Source: an uncultured Acidimicrobiaceae bacterium (lineage in GTDB: Bacteria > Actinomycetota > Acidimicrobiia > Spongiisociales > UBA5794). Taken from it: DNA of 6,213 bases. This document shows, in pieces, positions 1 through 6,213 of this stretch; position 1 is the stretch's first letter; each line of letters begins with the position of its first letter. The notes below the pieces were generated by a model. The model had not been told where the DNA came from, did no database searches, and saw only the letters and a program-made list of their open reading frames with translations. A program made the position numbers and the translations under genes. The DNA lies in NCBI GenBank assembly GCA_947258635.1, contig CAMYJM010000202.1:1-6213 (forward strand), read 5' to 3'.

Positions 1-254
1 ACTGCTGCCGTGTCGTCCGGCGCATCGAAACGAAAGTGCACGTACTCGACGCCCTGGGCGGCGACGGTCACAGTCTCGTCGTCGACTTCGGTGCGCCCGA
101 CCGGGGTTGCCCCCATATCGAGCAGATGCAGTTTGGCTGCAGCATCGACCGCCTCGAGGTTGCCTCGATTGGCGACCTGCAGGTAGATGTGGTTCTCCTC
201 GCCGCCCTCCAGACGGGCCGCGAGGAATCCCCCGTGGTACTCGAATATTGGGTC
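1..254 (-). other. Protein domain: start of a CARDB-like Ig domain (residue ~1697 onward, cut by the window edge)
   Basis: The last visible residues contain EENHIYLQVANRGNLEAVDA (1715-1734) followed by AAKLHLLDMG and, near the edge, GVEYVHFRFDAPDD. The N-h-Y-h-x-V-x-N-R-G-N pattern is typical of CARDB-like adhesion domains, where a hydrophobic strand leads into an NxG turn. The domain is incomplete at residue 1780 plus two bases, and the gene continues to the left of the window. Confidence 0.5.
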
Positions 255-3200
255 GGCGGGTACCGCCGGGGCCTGCCGACTGGTGGCGAGGGCATTGGCA
301 ACCAGGTCGGACCGGCCGACGATCGCCCGCACGGGCATGTTGGCCACAGCCAGATGCTCGTTGAGGACGCGCCTCACCTGGGCAGGGGTGGCGGCCGCCG
401 GATCCGGCAGCAGATGCGGATAACGATCAAACCGAACGTTGACGCCGTTGCGGACCGTAAGGGTCATCGACTTTCCGTCGAGGTCGACCAGGCCCGGGGC
501 GACCACGCTCCCACCGAAGGGATCGATCGGCAACCCGAGTTCGGTGGCCGCCGCGCCGGCGGCGGTGACGGTGCCGTCGAAATCGGCGAAGACGGCGATG
601 CCGTAGATCACTTCGGCCCGAGCCAGCCCGTCCAGCTGCCGACGCGCCAAGGCACGGTTGATCAGGATTGCCAGCCTCCGGCTCCCGGCCCGAGCCAATG
701 AGCTGAAATGGTTACGGTCGAACTCGATGTTGATGTTGTGTGAAGACTGCCCCGTGATCTCCAGCCGAAGGCGGGGGTTGCCGGACCCGGAGAGGTCGAA
801 ACCATCCCCGTTGACGGCTTCGAGAACTGGTTCGTGGCCGGCGGACCAGCCGAGGGCCCCCCGGGCCCGGCCTCCCGTCGGCGAGATGGTGGCTCCCCCG
901 AGCCCGCGGAGCCGCAAACCCACGGGGTATGGAAAGATGCTCGCCTGAGCCCCGATTGCGAGCAACCGGGCCTCGACGTAGTCGGCGACCTCGAACGGTG
1001 TCCCCTGATGGATATCGGCAAAGTCGCCGTTGGAATTGTTGAAGTCGATGGCGACGACTACCGGCTCCTCGAACACCGACAGGGCCCCAGTCGCCGGCAG
1101 CGCAATCGTCGCGCCGGCCGGGCCGGCGGCGGAGACGTCATCGCCGAGACCTGTCGTGCCGCCTACCATGGCGGCGGCGATGTCGTGGGCTGCCGAGGCG
1201 TCGGCCCCTACCCCCGAGTCCGGTTCGGCGACCTCGAACTCACGGCCGCTGGTCCGCATCACCAGTGTCCGTGAGGCGTCCTCCGTCACGACGGGGAACT
1301 GCCGGTAGGCGGCGCGGCGTTCGGTGCTGAGCAGCCCTTCGACGGCAAGCGCCCCGTCGTCGATCTGATCGTCCGTCGCTTCGACGAGCACGAGCAGCCC
1401 TACCGCCGGTCCCGGGAGGTCTGCCGGCCAGGCGACGGGAAGCGGTTCGACCAACGGAGCGTTCGCCGGCATCGGGTCGGCGACGGCGTGGTCGGCGAGG
1501 ACCGACCAAGACCCAACCTGACCGGCGAGACCGCCGGCCCGGAACGACGTCCAGAAGTCGCTCGGCAACGGGGGCGTACTGATGTCTGCGGGCGCATGGA
1601 GGGCAACGATTCTGAGGCCGGTGGCAGGCAATGCGGCCGTGTTGTGGATTTGTACGAGCAGGATACCGGATCCGCCGGGAATCACCGGGTCGTTGACCAG
1701 GTCGAGATCGAACTCGACGCCATCGATGCGGCGGCCGATCAATTCTGCCGGGAGGGCGTCAACGAACTTGATGTCGGGACTGGCATGGCGCGTCGGCGCC
1801 GGATCTCCCGCGAAGAGGCTCGCAAGCGCCGGCGCGGGCCGGCCACCGCCGTCATCAGACTCGCTCGCCCGAATGAAGAGCTCGACGTCGTTGGGAGTGA
1901 CGTCGCGCACCGTTCTGACATACGACCCCCGACCCCACGCTCCGGCGCGGAGCCGGCCGGTCATCGGTTCGAATGCAAGATCTGTGATCGGAACATTGGG
2001 CAGGCCTTCATTGAATCGCCGCCACGCGTCCCCGCCGTCGGAGGATCGAAAGAGCCCGCCGCTGGTGGCGACAAAAACCTCGTCGGGATCCTTCGGATCG
2101 ATCTCGATCGCGTGGACGCCGACGAACTTGGAATCGACCTTGACGTCGTCGATGCGTTCCCACGTGTCGCCGCCCGTCGTGGTCTTGTAGAGCGTCCCGA
2201 GGTGTCCAGTCGATTGCTCGGAGAGGATCCCGACGAACGCGACTTCCGGATTGGTCGGGTGGAGAGCGATCGCTTCGATCGGTGAGCTGCCCAGCCGGAA
2301 GTCCGGCGAGCCGACGTCGGTCCAGTCGACACCGTCTTCGCTGCGGAACACCCGGCCGTCCCCGGTGCCGACCCAGGCCTCGCCCGGCCGGGCATCGGAC
2401 AACACGACCTCGGTGGGAGGCGCCGCCAGCACGCGTGTCTCGAGCTGGGCGTCGGCATTGACGCCAGAGCCGTCCAGCAGGCCGGCCACCACGCGGTATA
2501 GCTCCTCCACGGTGACACTGCGTAGATTGCCGACGGACGCGGCGGTGATCTGGATCGGTCCCGCCGTGCTCGAGCCGTCGGACAGGCTCAGTTCGAGCGG
2601 GGTGGCGTCCGGCGGCTCGAGATTGAAGCTGTTGCGATTGCGCACGTGGTGCTCGCCGTTCAGCTCCGCATGGCTTCGTCCGTAGATGTCCAGGCTCTCC
2701 TGCTCGACCGGAGCGAGGCCGAGCCGGCCTGCGGCCGACCCAGCCGCCAAGATGCTGTTGCCGTCGTGGGCCGTGATCCGAATCCACTTCGTCACGGTCG
2801 CCTCCACGACGTCGACGTCGTCGCCGGCCAGCGCGGTGCGCAGCAAGGCGGCCAATTCACCGGGAGCCACGTTGCTCCGATCCGGCAACCCCGTGAGATC
2901 GACGGAGCGCGCCGAGCCTCCGTTGATGCTGACATCGAGCCGGTCGACCCCCGAGAGATCGCGGCTCAACCGCGCCGAGGCGTGGCCGAAACCCGAGAAG
3001 CCGAGCGTCAGCGAAGCCGGCAGGCCATCGGCGCCGTTGTAGGTACCCGCATTGATACCCAATGCCGACAACCCATCGCCGTGGAACGTAGTGACTGCGG
3101 GGCCATCCAGCGTGATCGTCTGGCCGGCGCCGAGGTCCCTGGTTACCAGCTCGACGGCCGTGCCCTGGTACCAGAAGGCGGGCAGAACGCTGACCCTGTC

Positions 3201-5342
3201 GGGAAGGGCGGCGGTCAGCACCCGGACGACCTCGGCAACGGTCACCGCTTCGATATCTCCTACGGCCGAGGCAGTGAAGGTGGCGCGGTGCTCGGTTCCG
3301 TCGAGCTCGACGATCAGCGCGTCGCCATCGTCGAGCTCGAACGGGCCTGACAGCCGACCCCGCAGCTGGACGACGGCAGGCCCCGGGGCAGGATCACTCA
3401 GCGGCTCGTAGCGACCGCGGCGCACGATCGTTCCGGGAACGAACCCGAGCCGCACGGCGCCCGCCGTGGGGGCGATCCGCACTTCGGCCCGATCGACGAT
3501 GCCCGGCTCGTAGATCAGCTCGATTGCACCGCCGACGGGTTCGACTCGCCAGTTCTCGCCGGTCTCGGCTCGCCCGCCGTAGAGCCGGCCTCGCCGCGCC
3601 AGGAGTACCCGGCTCGGGTCGGTCGGGTGCCGATCGGAGTCGGCCACGAATGCCGGCCCGTCTTGGGGCCGGAACCCCTGCGCGAGCTCCCGCTCGGTGA
3701 CTGGAACGCCCGCTGGTTGTTCCTCAGGGAAGTGCCGATCCTCGTAGCCGGGAAACTGGGCTGCGCCGATGTCGTTCTGCGTCGTCACCAGGTAGCGGTA
3801 CGGATCATCCGAGTCGAAAAGGATGAAACTGCCGTCGCCGCCGCCCACCTGGCGCCACGTCGCTCCCCCGGTGGTCATGTGCGAAGCGTTGTCCTGCATA
3901 CCCATCGCCTGCAGGCCGGGAAGCAGCGGGCTCTGGTTGAGGTCGTACATCTGCGCCGCAGTTATACCCATGTCCCGGCGACGCCAGCGGACCGCGTCCG
4001 CCGGAACGGGTCGCTGATAGAAGACCGATGTCCCCGAGGACCAGTTCTCGCTCTCGAAGATGCCGCCGTCATTGCCCACCCACAGGTGACCCTCCGAAAC
4101 CGTGAACTGGTGCTGGTCGGCGTGGTGACTGCGGAGTCCCTCGTCGTGGAGGCCCCAGTACATCGCCCGCGACCACTCCACGCCCCCATCGTGGGAGGCG
4201 TGGATACGTATCATCCCGGTGGCGACTTGGGTGCGATCGTCGGGATTGACCGCGATCGCCAGGTTGTACATGCCCTGGTCTTCCTCGACCCAGTCGTGGT
4301 GCTCTTCCTGACGCCGCCACGTCGTCGCGGCCGCGTTGGCGGCGCGCGGGTTGGTGCAGCGCCAGACTCCGATGTGGCGGCCGCGGGTGTCAACGAAACG
4401 AACATAGAGCCGCCCCGGCGATCCCGGGAACACCGCGATCTTCCCCCGGCCCGGCCAAGCTTCGTGGGGTTCGAGCGGCCCGGCGACCTGATTCTGATTC
4501 GACGGATTCGCCAGCTCGGCTTCGAACGCGGCCGCGGTCGTGAGGCTCACCGCGTTGTCGATCCTGAAGATCGCCCCCTCCCCGGCGGCACTGGTACCTC
4601 GAACAAGGAACACGCGGCTGTCGAGGAAGGCGACGTCCGAGAAGAACGTGCCGCTTTGGACGTGATTCCAGGCTCCCCCACCGTTGATGGTGTGGAAGAT
4701 GCCGTCCTTGCCCACGGCGATGCAGTGGTCCGAGTTGTTGGGATCCACCGCGATGGCGTCAAAGCCTTGCTCGTGGGGTGGGTGCGGCGCCGCTCCCGGT
4801 GCCTGCGGCAGCCAGTCCTCGCCTCCGTTGGTGCTGACGAGTATCCCGTGACCCCGAATCGCCAGCCCGTTCGACTCGTTCTCGCCAGTGGCCACGTACA
4901 CCTTGTCGCGGTCTTGGGGCGACACCGCGATTGCGCCGACGGCCAGCGACGTCTCGTCGTGCCATAGCGGGAACCACGTCTTGCCGCCATCGTCGGACCG
5001 GTAGGGCCCTCCGGACGCCGAGCCGGCGTACCATCGCAGCGGATCGGATCGAGCGACGGCCAAAGTCGAGACACGACCGCCGATGTTCCTCGGCCCGGTG
5101 AGCGTCCAGTTGCCCCGATCGTTGGCCGGAGCCCAAGCCGAATCGGCGGCAGGGCGGGGGGACCGGTCGTTACCCGCATTGAGCGCCGCCAGTCCCGGCC
5201 CGGTAACACCGGATGTGAACCCAGTGGGCGACTCCACCTCGGCAAGCAGATCCGGAAACCCGCCCCAGGCAGCCCGCGCTGCCAGATCCTCTTTCGGCTC
5301 ACGTGCATCGATTTCGCCGCGCAGCTCCGGATCGGTAGCCAT
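1..5342 (-). CDS. Giant multidomain protein with split sortilin/BNR beta-propeller and seven hairpin-helix repeats (C-terminus off window)
   Basis: The frame was read from ATG at 5342-5340 and stays open for 1780 codons to the left edge with no stop, so the gene is partial. The start is supported by a Shine-Dalgarno-like GAAAGG 7 bases upstream and by a spacing of 3 bases after the stop of the preceding gene. Layout: leader (1-77); propeller blades (78-605); three repeats (657-975); final blades (985-1145); SPDIKF domain (1150-1350); four repeats (1358-1692); CARDB-like domain (1697-1780 and beyond). The propeller carries family-typical motifs: LTGPRNIGGRVSTLAV at 81-96, an Asp box S116-x-D118-x-G120-x-T122-W123, HHADQH at 406-411, VGNDGG at 422-427, MQDNAS at 482-487 and VGGGDG at 499-504. 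I see no signal peptide or membrane segment, and only two cysteines (C207, C329). Family knowledge: such propellers bind proteins or glycans, and some relatives are GH74 glycosidases, but I see no catalytic acid pair. Inference: a non-enzymatic binding or scaffold protein. The frame and propeller call are secure; the function is not. Confidence 0.93.
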   Translation of the reverse strand, partial: MATDPELRGEIDAREPKEDLAARAAWGGFPDLLAEVESPTGFTSGVTGPGLAALNAGNDRSPRPAADSAWAPANDRGNWTLTGPRNIGGRVSTLAVARSDPLRWYAGSASGGPYRSDDGGKTWFPLWHDETSLAVGAIAVSPQDRDKVYVATGENESNGLAIRGHGILVSTNGGEDWLPQAPGAAPHPPHEQGFDAIAVDPNNSDHCIAVGKDGIFHTINGGGAWNHVQSGTFFSDVAFLDSRVFLVRGTSAAGEGAIFRIDNAVSLTTAAAFEAELANPSNQNQVAGPLEPHEAWPGRGKIAVFPGSPGRLYVRFVDTRGRHIGVWRCTNPRAANAAATTWRRQEEHHDWVEEDQGMYNLAIAVNPDDRTQVATGMIRIHASHDGGVEWSRAMYWGLHDEGLRSHHADQHQFTVSEGHLWVGNDGGIFESENWSSGTSVFYQRPVPADAVRWRRRDMGITAAQMYDLNQSPLLPGLQAMGMQDNASHMTTGGATWRQVGGGDGSFILFDSDDPYRYLVTTQNDIGAAQFPGYEDRHFPEEQPAGVPVTERELAQGFRPQDGPAFVADSDRHPTDPSRVLLARRGRLYGGRAETGENWRVEPVGGAIELIYEPGIVDRAEVRIAPTAGAVRLGFVPGTIVRRGRYEPLSDPAPGPAVVQLRGRLSGPFELDDGDALIVELDGTEHRATFTASAVGDIEAVTVAEVVRVLTAALPDRVSVLPAFWYQGTAVELVTRDLGAGQTITLDGPAVTTFHGDGLSALGINAGTYNGADGLPASLTLGFSGFGHASARLSRDLSGVDRLDVSINGGSARSVDLTGLPDRSNVAPGELAALLRTALAGDDVDVVEATVTKWIRITAHDGNSILAAGSAAGRLGLAPVEQESLDIYGRSHAELNGEHHVRNRNSFNLEPPDATPLELSLSDGSSTAGPIQITAASVGNLRSVTVEELYRVVAGLLDGSGVNADAQLETRVLAAPPTEVVLSDARPGEAWVGTGDGRVFRSEDGVDWTDVGSPDFRLGSSPIEAIALHPTNPEVAFVGILSEQSTGHLGTLYKTTTGGDTWERIDDVKVDSKFVGVHAIEIDPKDPDEVFVATSGGLFRSSDGGDAWRRFNEGLPNVPITDLAFEPMTGRLRAGAWGRGSYVRTVRDVTPNDVELFIRASESDDGGGRPAPALASLFAGDPAPTRHASPDIKFVDALPAELIGRRIDGVEFDLDLVNDPVIPGGSGILLVQIHNTAALPATGLRIVALHAPADISTPPLPSDFWTSFRAGGLAGQVGSWSVLADHAVADPMPANAPLVEPLPVAWPADLPGPAVGLLVLVEATDDQIDDGALAVEGLLSTERRAAYRQFPVVTEDASRTLVMRTSGREFEVAEPDSGVGADASAAHDIAAAMVGGTTGLGDDVSAAGPAGATIALPATGALSVFEEPVVVAIDFNNSNGDFADIHQGTPFEVADYVEARLLAIGAQASIFPYPVGLRLRGLGGATISPTGGRARGALGWSAGHEPVLEAVNGDGFDLSGSGNPRLRLEITGQSSHNINIEFDRNHFSSLARAGSRRLAILINRALARRQLDGLARAEVIYGIAVFADFDGTVTAAGAAATELGLPIDPFGGSVVAPGLVDLDGKSMTLTVRNGVNVRFDRYPHLLPDPAAATPAQVRRVLNEHLAVANMPVRAIVGRSDLVANALATSRQAPAVPADPIFEYHGGFLAARLEGGEENHIYLQVANRGNLEAVDAAAKLHLLDMGATPVGRTEVDDETVTVAAQGVEYVHFRFDAPDDTAA
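267..1271 (-). repeat. Four further divergent hairpin-helix repeats (residues ~1358-1416, 1417-1500, 1502-1604, 1605-1692)
   Basis: These copies follow the same plan as the three units inside the propeller. Hairpins are LVMRTSGREFEV, VVVAIDFNNSNGDF, LRLEITGQSSHNINIEFD and MTLTVRNGVNVRFD. Helices are ASAAHDIAAAMVGG, TPFEVADYVEARLLAIG, AGSRRLAILINRALARR and ATPAQVRRVLNEHL. Two units end in ALGW or ELGLP. The first copy is short and the last lacks an LG ending, so its boundaries are approximate. No DNA-level repetition is seen, so the copies are old or were selected to diverge. Confidence 0.55.
1293..1895 (-). other. Protein domain: SPDIKF / Ig-like domain after the propeller (residues ~1150-1350)
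   Basis: The segment opens with NDVELFIRASESDDGG and contains SPDIKFVDALP (1188-1198) and VEFDLDLVNDPVIPGG (1209-1224). It then has an Ig-like strand pair GILLVQIHNTAALPATGLRI (1226-1245) and PPLPSDFW (1257-1264). I recall this order of motifs from other bacterial BNR-propeller proteins, where the strand pair usually reads like VYVQVHNRGPLPATNVRV; here it is diverged. It is likely an all-beta linker or binding module. The family was named from memory of motifs, not from a search. Confidence 0.5.
1908..2390 (-). other. Protein domain: C-terminal blades of the split BNR propeller (residues ~985-1145)
   Basis: Blade sequence resumes after the repeats with AWVGTGDGRVFRSEDGVDW (989-1007, a box one residue short), T1054-W1061 (TTTGGDTW) and S1100-W1107 (SSDGGDAW). 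These are separated by IEAIALHPTNPEVAFVGIL (1022-1040) and VHAIEIDPKDPDEVFVAT (1076-1093). The segment closes with FNEGLPNVPITDLAFEP and AGAWGRGSYV (1133-1142), the usual closing element of bacterial sortilin-like propellers. It therefore completes the fold begun before the insertion and is not a separate protein. Confidence 0.8.
2418..3374 (-). repeat. Three divergent hairpin-helix repeats inserted in the propeller (residues 657-763, 776-878, 890-975)
   Basis: Each unit has a beta-hairpin around a turn such as VELDG, VSING or LSLSDG, then a strand, then an amphipathic helix opening with a T/A-x-x-E-[LV] pattern (VTVAEVVRVLTAAL, VAPGELAALLRTAL, VTVEELYRVVAGLL). Further strands follow, and the first two copies end in LGI or LGL (ALGIN, RLGLAP). 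The order is A at 3054-3374, B at 2709-3017 and C at 2418-2675. Identity between copies is low; the match is in pattern, not sequence. The plan resembles flagellin/hook IN-type motifs and repeats I recall from phage-tail-type proteins, but I cannot confirm homology by eye. Confidence 0.6.
3528..5111 (-). other. Protein domain: N-terminal part of sortilin/BNR-type beta-propeller (residues ~78-605)
   Basis: Several Asp boxes (S/T-x-D-x-G-x-T-W) or degenerate versions are visible: S116-W123 (perfect), S170-W177 (STNGGEDW), T218-W225 (TINGGGAW), S383-W390 (SHDGGVEW), M489-W496 (MTTGGATW) and a weak one at R591-W598 (RAETGENW). Between them lie the usual blade strands such as VGAIAVSPQDRDKVYVATGE (135-154) and FDAIAVDPNNSDHCIAVG (194-211). 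HHADQH, NDGGIF, MQDN and GGGDG are landmarks of the large bacterial relatives of sortilin. The region between 230 and 380 has few boxes and may hold an extra insertion or diverged blades. Confidence 0.85.
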
Positions 5343-5345
5343 CGC

Positions 5346-6204
5346 TCAGCCTTTCAGTTCCAGCAGATAGCGGACGCCGTGGCTCAACTCGGCGTTCGTC
5401 GGCCGCGTGGTCGTGCCGTCGGCGGCGGTGTACTCGGGCGTGTAGGGCATGGCGAGGTCGGCCTCCGTGTTCGCCGCCGGGTCGCTCGCCATCCGTAGCC
5501 AGGCGCGCCACATCGGTATCCACCCCATGGCGGTAGCGACCAGTGCGCGCCCCGCCGCCGACGAGCATCCGCCACTCGTTGATCCGGCGATCGTCGAGAT
5601 TCCATTTGCGGAAGACCTCGGCAACTTCCCCCAGTCGCTTCTCGTCGGCGGGCAGGTCGGGGAGGCCGTCATCGACCTCCACGTCGCCGCCGTTCAGCGT
5701 CGGCACGGCAGCCATCGCCAGCAGCACTGTGAGATCGGCGGCGGCGCCGAGGCCGGTGCCTTCCAAGTCGCCAGTCGCTTCGATCGGTAGGACCGGGTAC
5801 GCATCGATGCGGGTAAAGGCAGCCCCCTGCAGACCGACGCCGATCGAGTGCTCGGCCCGCGGTGCGTGGCGGAGGATATAGGCGTCGTCCTCGTCATCCG
5901 GCAGGGCGACGAAACGGTCGCGACCCGTGATGTGGTCAATCCGCGGACCGCTGTCGCCCGGGTCGGCGAGGGTCGCCGGCCATGGCAGCGCGTACTGCGG
6001 ATCGTCCGGACCGACGGGCGCTGCGTGGAGGCCGGCGACGGCTCCGTCCAACTGGGTGACCAGCTCGGAGGCACTGACCCCTGCCGGATCGATCGAGACT
6101 TCGGTCGGCGCCAGCCCGGCCGGCCGCAGCGTGACCAGGGCGTCATCGTGCCGAATCTCGCACTCCACGCCCTCGTCGACCCACAGCCGGACAAGGCCCC
6201 TCAT
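5346..6204 (-). CDS. Uncharacterised ~285-residue protein, interrupted by a one-base frameshift
   Basis: I do not recognise this family. From ATG at 6204-6202 the frame reads sensibly to residue 217 (INEWRMLVGG), then hits a G4 run at 5553-5550. Beyond it, protein-like sequence with the same codon bias continues in the +1 frame (ALVATAMGWIPMWRAWLRM ... VRYLLELKG) to TGA at 5348-5346. Removing one G gives about 285 residues. Without correction the frame continues as Arg/His-rich low-quality sequence to 5299, overlapping the next gene by 44 bases, which argues that it is not the native end. Visible parts: a beta-rich acidic N-terminal half; a hydrophobic stretch near 151-169 (LGAAADLTVLLAMAAVPTL) that resembles a buried helix more than a transporter segment; an acidic linker DVEVDDGLPDLPADE; and a Trp/Met-rich C-terminal segment. 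There is no signal peptide. The start is uncertain: AGGA abuts the ATG with no spacer, and the frame is open to the right edge, so the gene may begin further upstream. It sits 3 bases ahead of the giant gene, implying translational coupling and a shared role. Confidence 0.75.
5350..5355 (-). promoter_or_regulatory. Ribosome binding site of the giant gene
   Basis: GAAAGG on the minus strand lies 7 bases before the ATG at 5342. It falls inside the last codons of the preceding gene, whose stop TGA is separated from the ATG by only GCG. This favours 5342 as the start and indicates translational coupling. No separate promoter could fit in the 3-base gap. Confidence 0.7.
5550..5553 (-). other. Frameshift site (G4 run) in the ~285-residue gene
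   Basis: The minus strand reads GTC GGC GGC GGG GCG CGC ACT in the upstream frame. Skipping one G gives GGC GGC GGG CGC GCA CTG GTC, which enters the downstream good frame. The change is +1, equivalent to one inserted base. A -1 slippage would not reach the correct frame, so classical -1 programmed frameshifting is excluded. A sequencing or assembly error, or a recent inactivating insertion, are the simplest explanations. Confidence 0.75.
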
Positions 6205-6213
6205 TCCTGTTGG
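6201..6213 (-). other. Possible 3' end of a preceding gene (ATGA overlap)
   Basis: At the right edge the minus strand reads C CAA CAG GAA TGA, where the TGA overlaps the ATG at 6204 as ATGA. A preceding gene ending in Gln-Gln-Glu-stop would be translationally coupled to the ~285-residue gene. Only 13 bases are visible. The alternative is that the ~285-residue frame itself extends rightwards, since CCA ACA GGA precedes the ATG in frame. Confidence 0.25.

Noticed and set aside
1023..1046. DFNNSNGDFADI resembling a calcium-binding dockerin or EF-hand loop
   Set aside because: The glycine is one position too late for an EF-hand or dockerin loop and there is no second copy. The segment fits better as the hairpin of a repeat unit.
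1488..2285. Plus-strand open frame of 265 codons, and similar ones at 36-701, 834-1274 and 2646-3350
   Set aside because: All are in the same antisense register to the giant gene, whose minus-strand frame here encodes clear propeller blades, repeats and Ig-like strands.
2806..2821. Perfect 16-base palindrome ACGACGTCGACGTCGT
   Set aside because: It encodes part of the run GDDVDVVE in repeat B with favoured GAC and GTC codons. Alternating Asp and Val codons make such palindromes by themselves, and it sits deep inside a coding region, so an operator is unlikely.
3627..4967. Long plus-strand open frame of 446 codons
   Set aside because: It lies exactly codon-on-codon antisense to the giant gene. 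In that register stops would need TTA, CTA or TCA codons in the real gene, which are rare at this GC content, so long open frames are expected. Its translation is Arg/Val/His-rich with no recognisable motif.
3528..5111. Glycoside hydrolase (GH74 or sialidase-type) activity suggested by the Asp boxes
   Set aside because: Asp boxes are structural and occur in non-enzymatic sortilin-like propellers. I could not identify the catalytic aspartates of GH74 or the arginine triad of sialidases.
4547..5308. Minus-strand open frame of 253 codons in another frame
   Set aside because: It is rich in Arg, Ser, Pro and Thr, as expected of an out-of-frame reading, and overlaps the region where the giant gene shows a perfect Asp box and other propeller landmarks.
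5449..5881. Two plus-strand open frames opposite the ~285-residue gene
   Set aside because: Both are antisense shadows of that gene, with low-complexity Arg/Pro/Ser/Ala composition and no supporting ribosome site.

Overview
The window comes from a GC-rich genome with a strong G/C preference at third codon positions. That fits an actinobacterial, Chloroflexi-like or similar high-GC lineage, but no phylogenetic marker is present and the host cannot be named. All convincing coding sequence is on the minus strand, so the genes read from right to left. There are no RNA genes, CRISPR arrays, insertion sequences or intergenic gaps longer than a few bases; essentially the whole window is coding.

Right part (5346-6204): an unrecognised cytoplasmic-type protein of about 285 residues, intact only if a one-base shift in a G4 run at 5550-5553 is corrected. 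Its first codon overlaps, in an ATGA arrangement, what could be the stop codon of another gene lying off the right edge.

Left and middle (1-5342): one huge reading frame starts 3 bases after that gene's stop codon, behind a clear Shine-Dalgarno sequence. It stays open for 1780 codons and runs off the left edge, so its C-terminus is missing. Read from its N-terminus, the protein has: a ~75-residue leader without a signal peptide; a sortilin/BNR-type beta-propeller with Asp-box motifs (residues ~78-605); an insertion of three divergent ~85-105-residue repeats (~657-975); the last propeller blades (~985-1145); a domain with an SPDIKF motif and an Ig-like strand pattern (~1150-1350); four more copies of the same repeat (~1358-1692); and the start of a CARDB-like Ig domain (~1697 to the edge).

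The two genes look like consecutive members of one operon whose other members lie outside the window. The large protein is a modular, probably adhesive or structural scaffold. The lack of a Sec signal and the presence of only two cysteines argue against ordinary secretion, leaving a cytoplasmic assembly (for example a phage-tail-like particle) as one speculative context. No enzyme active site was recognised in either protein.
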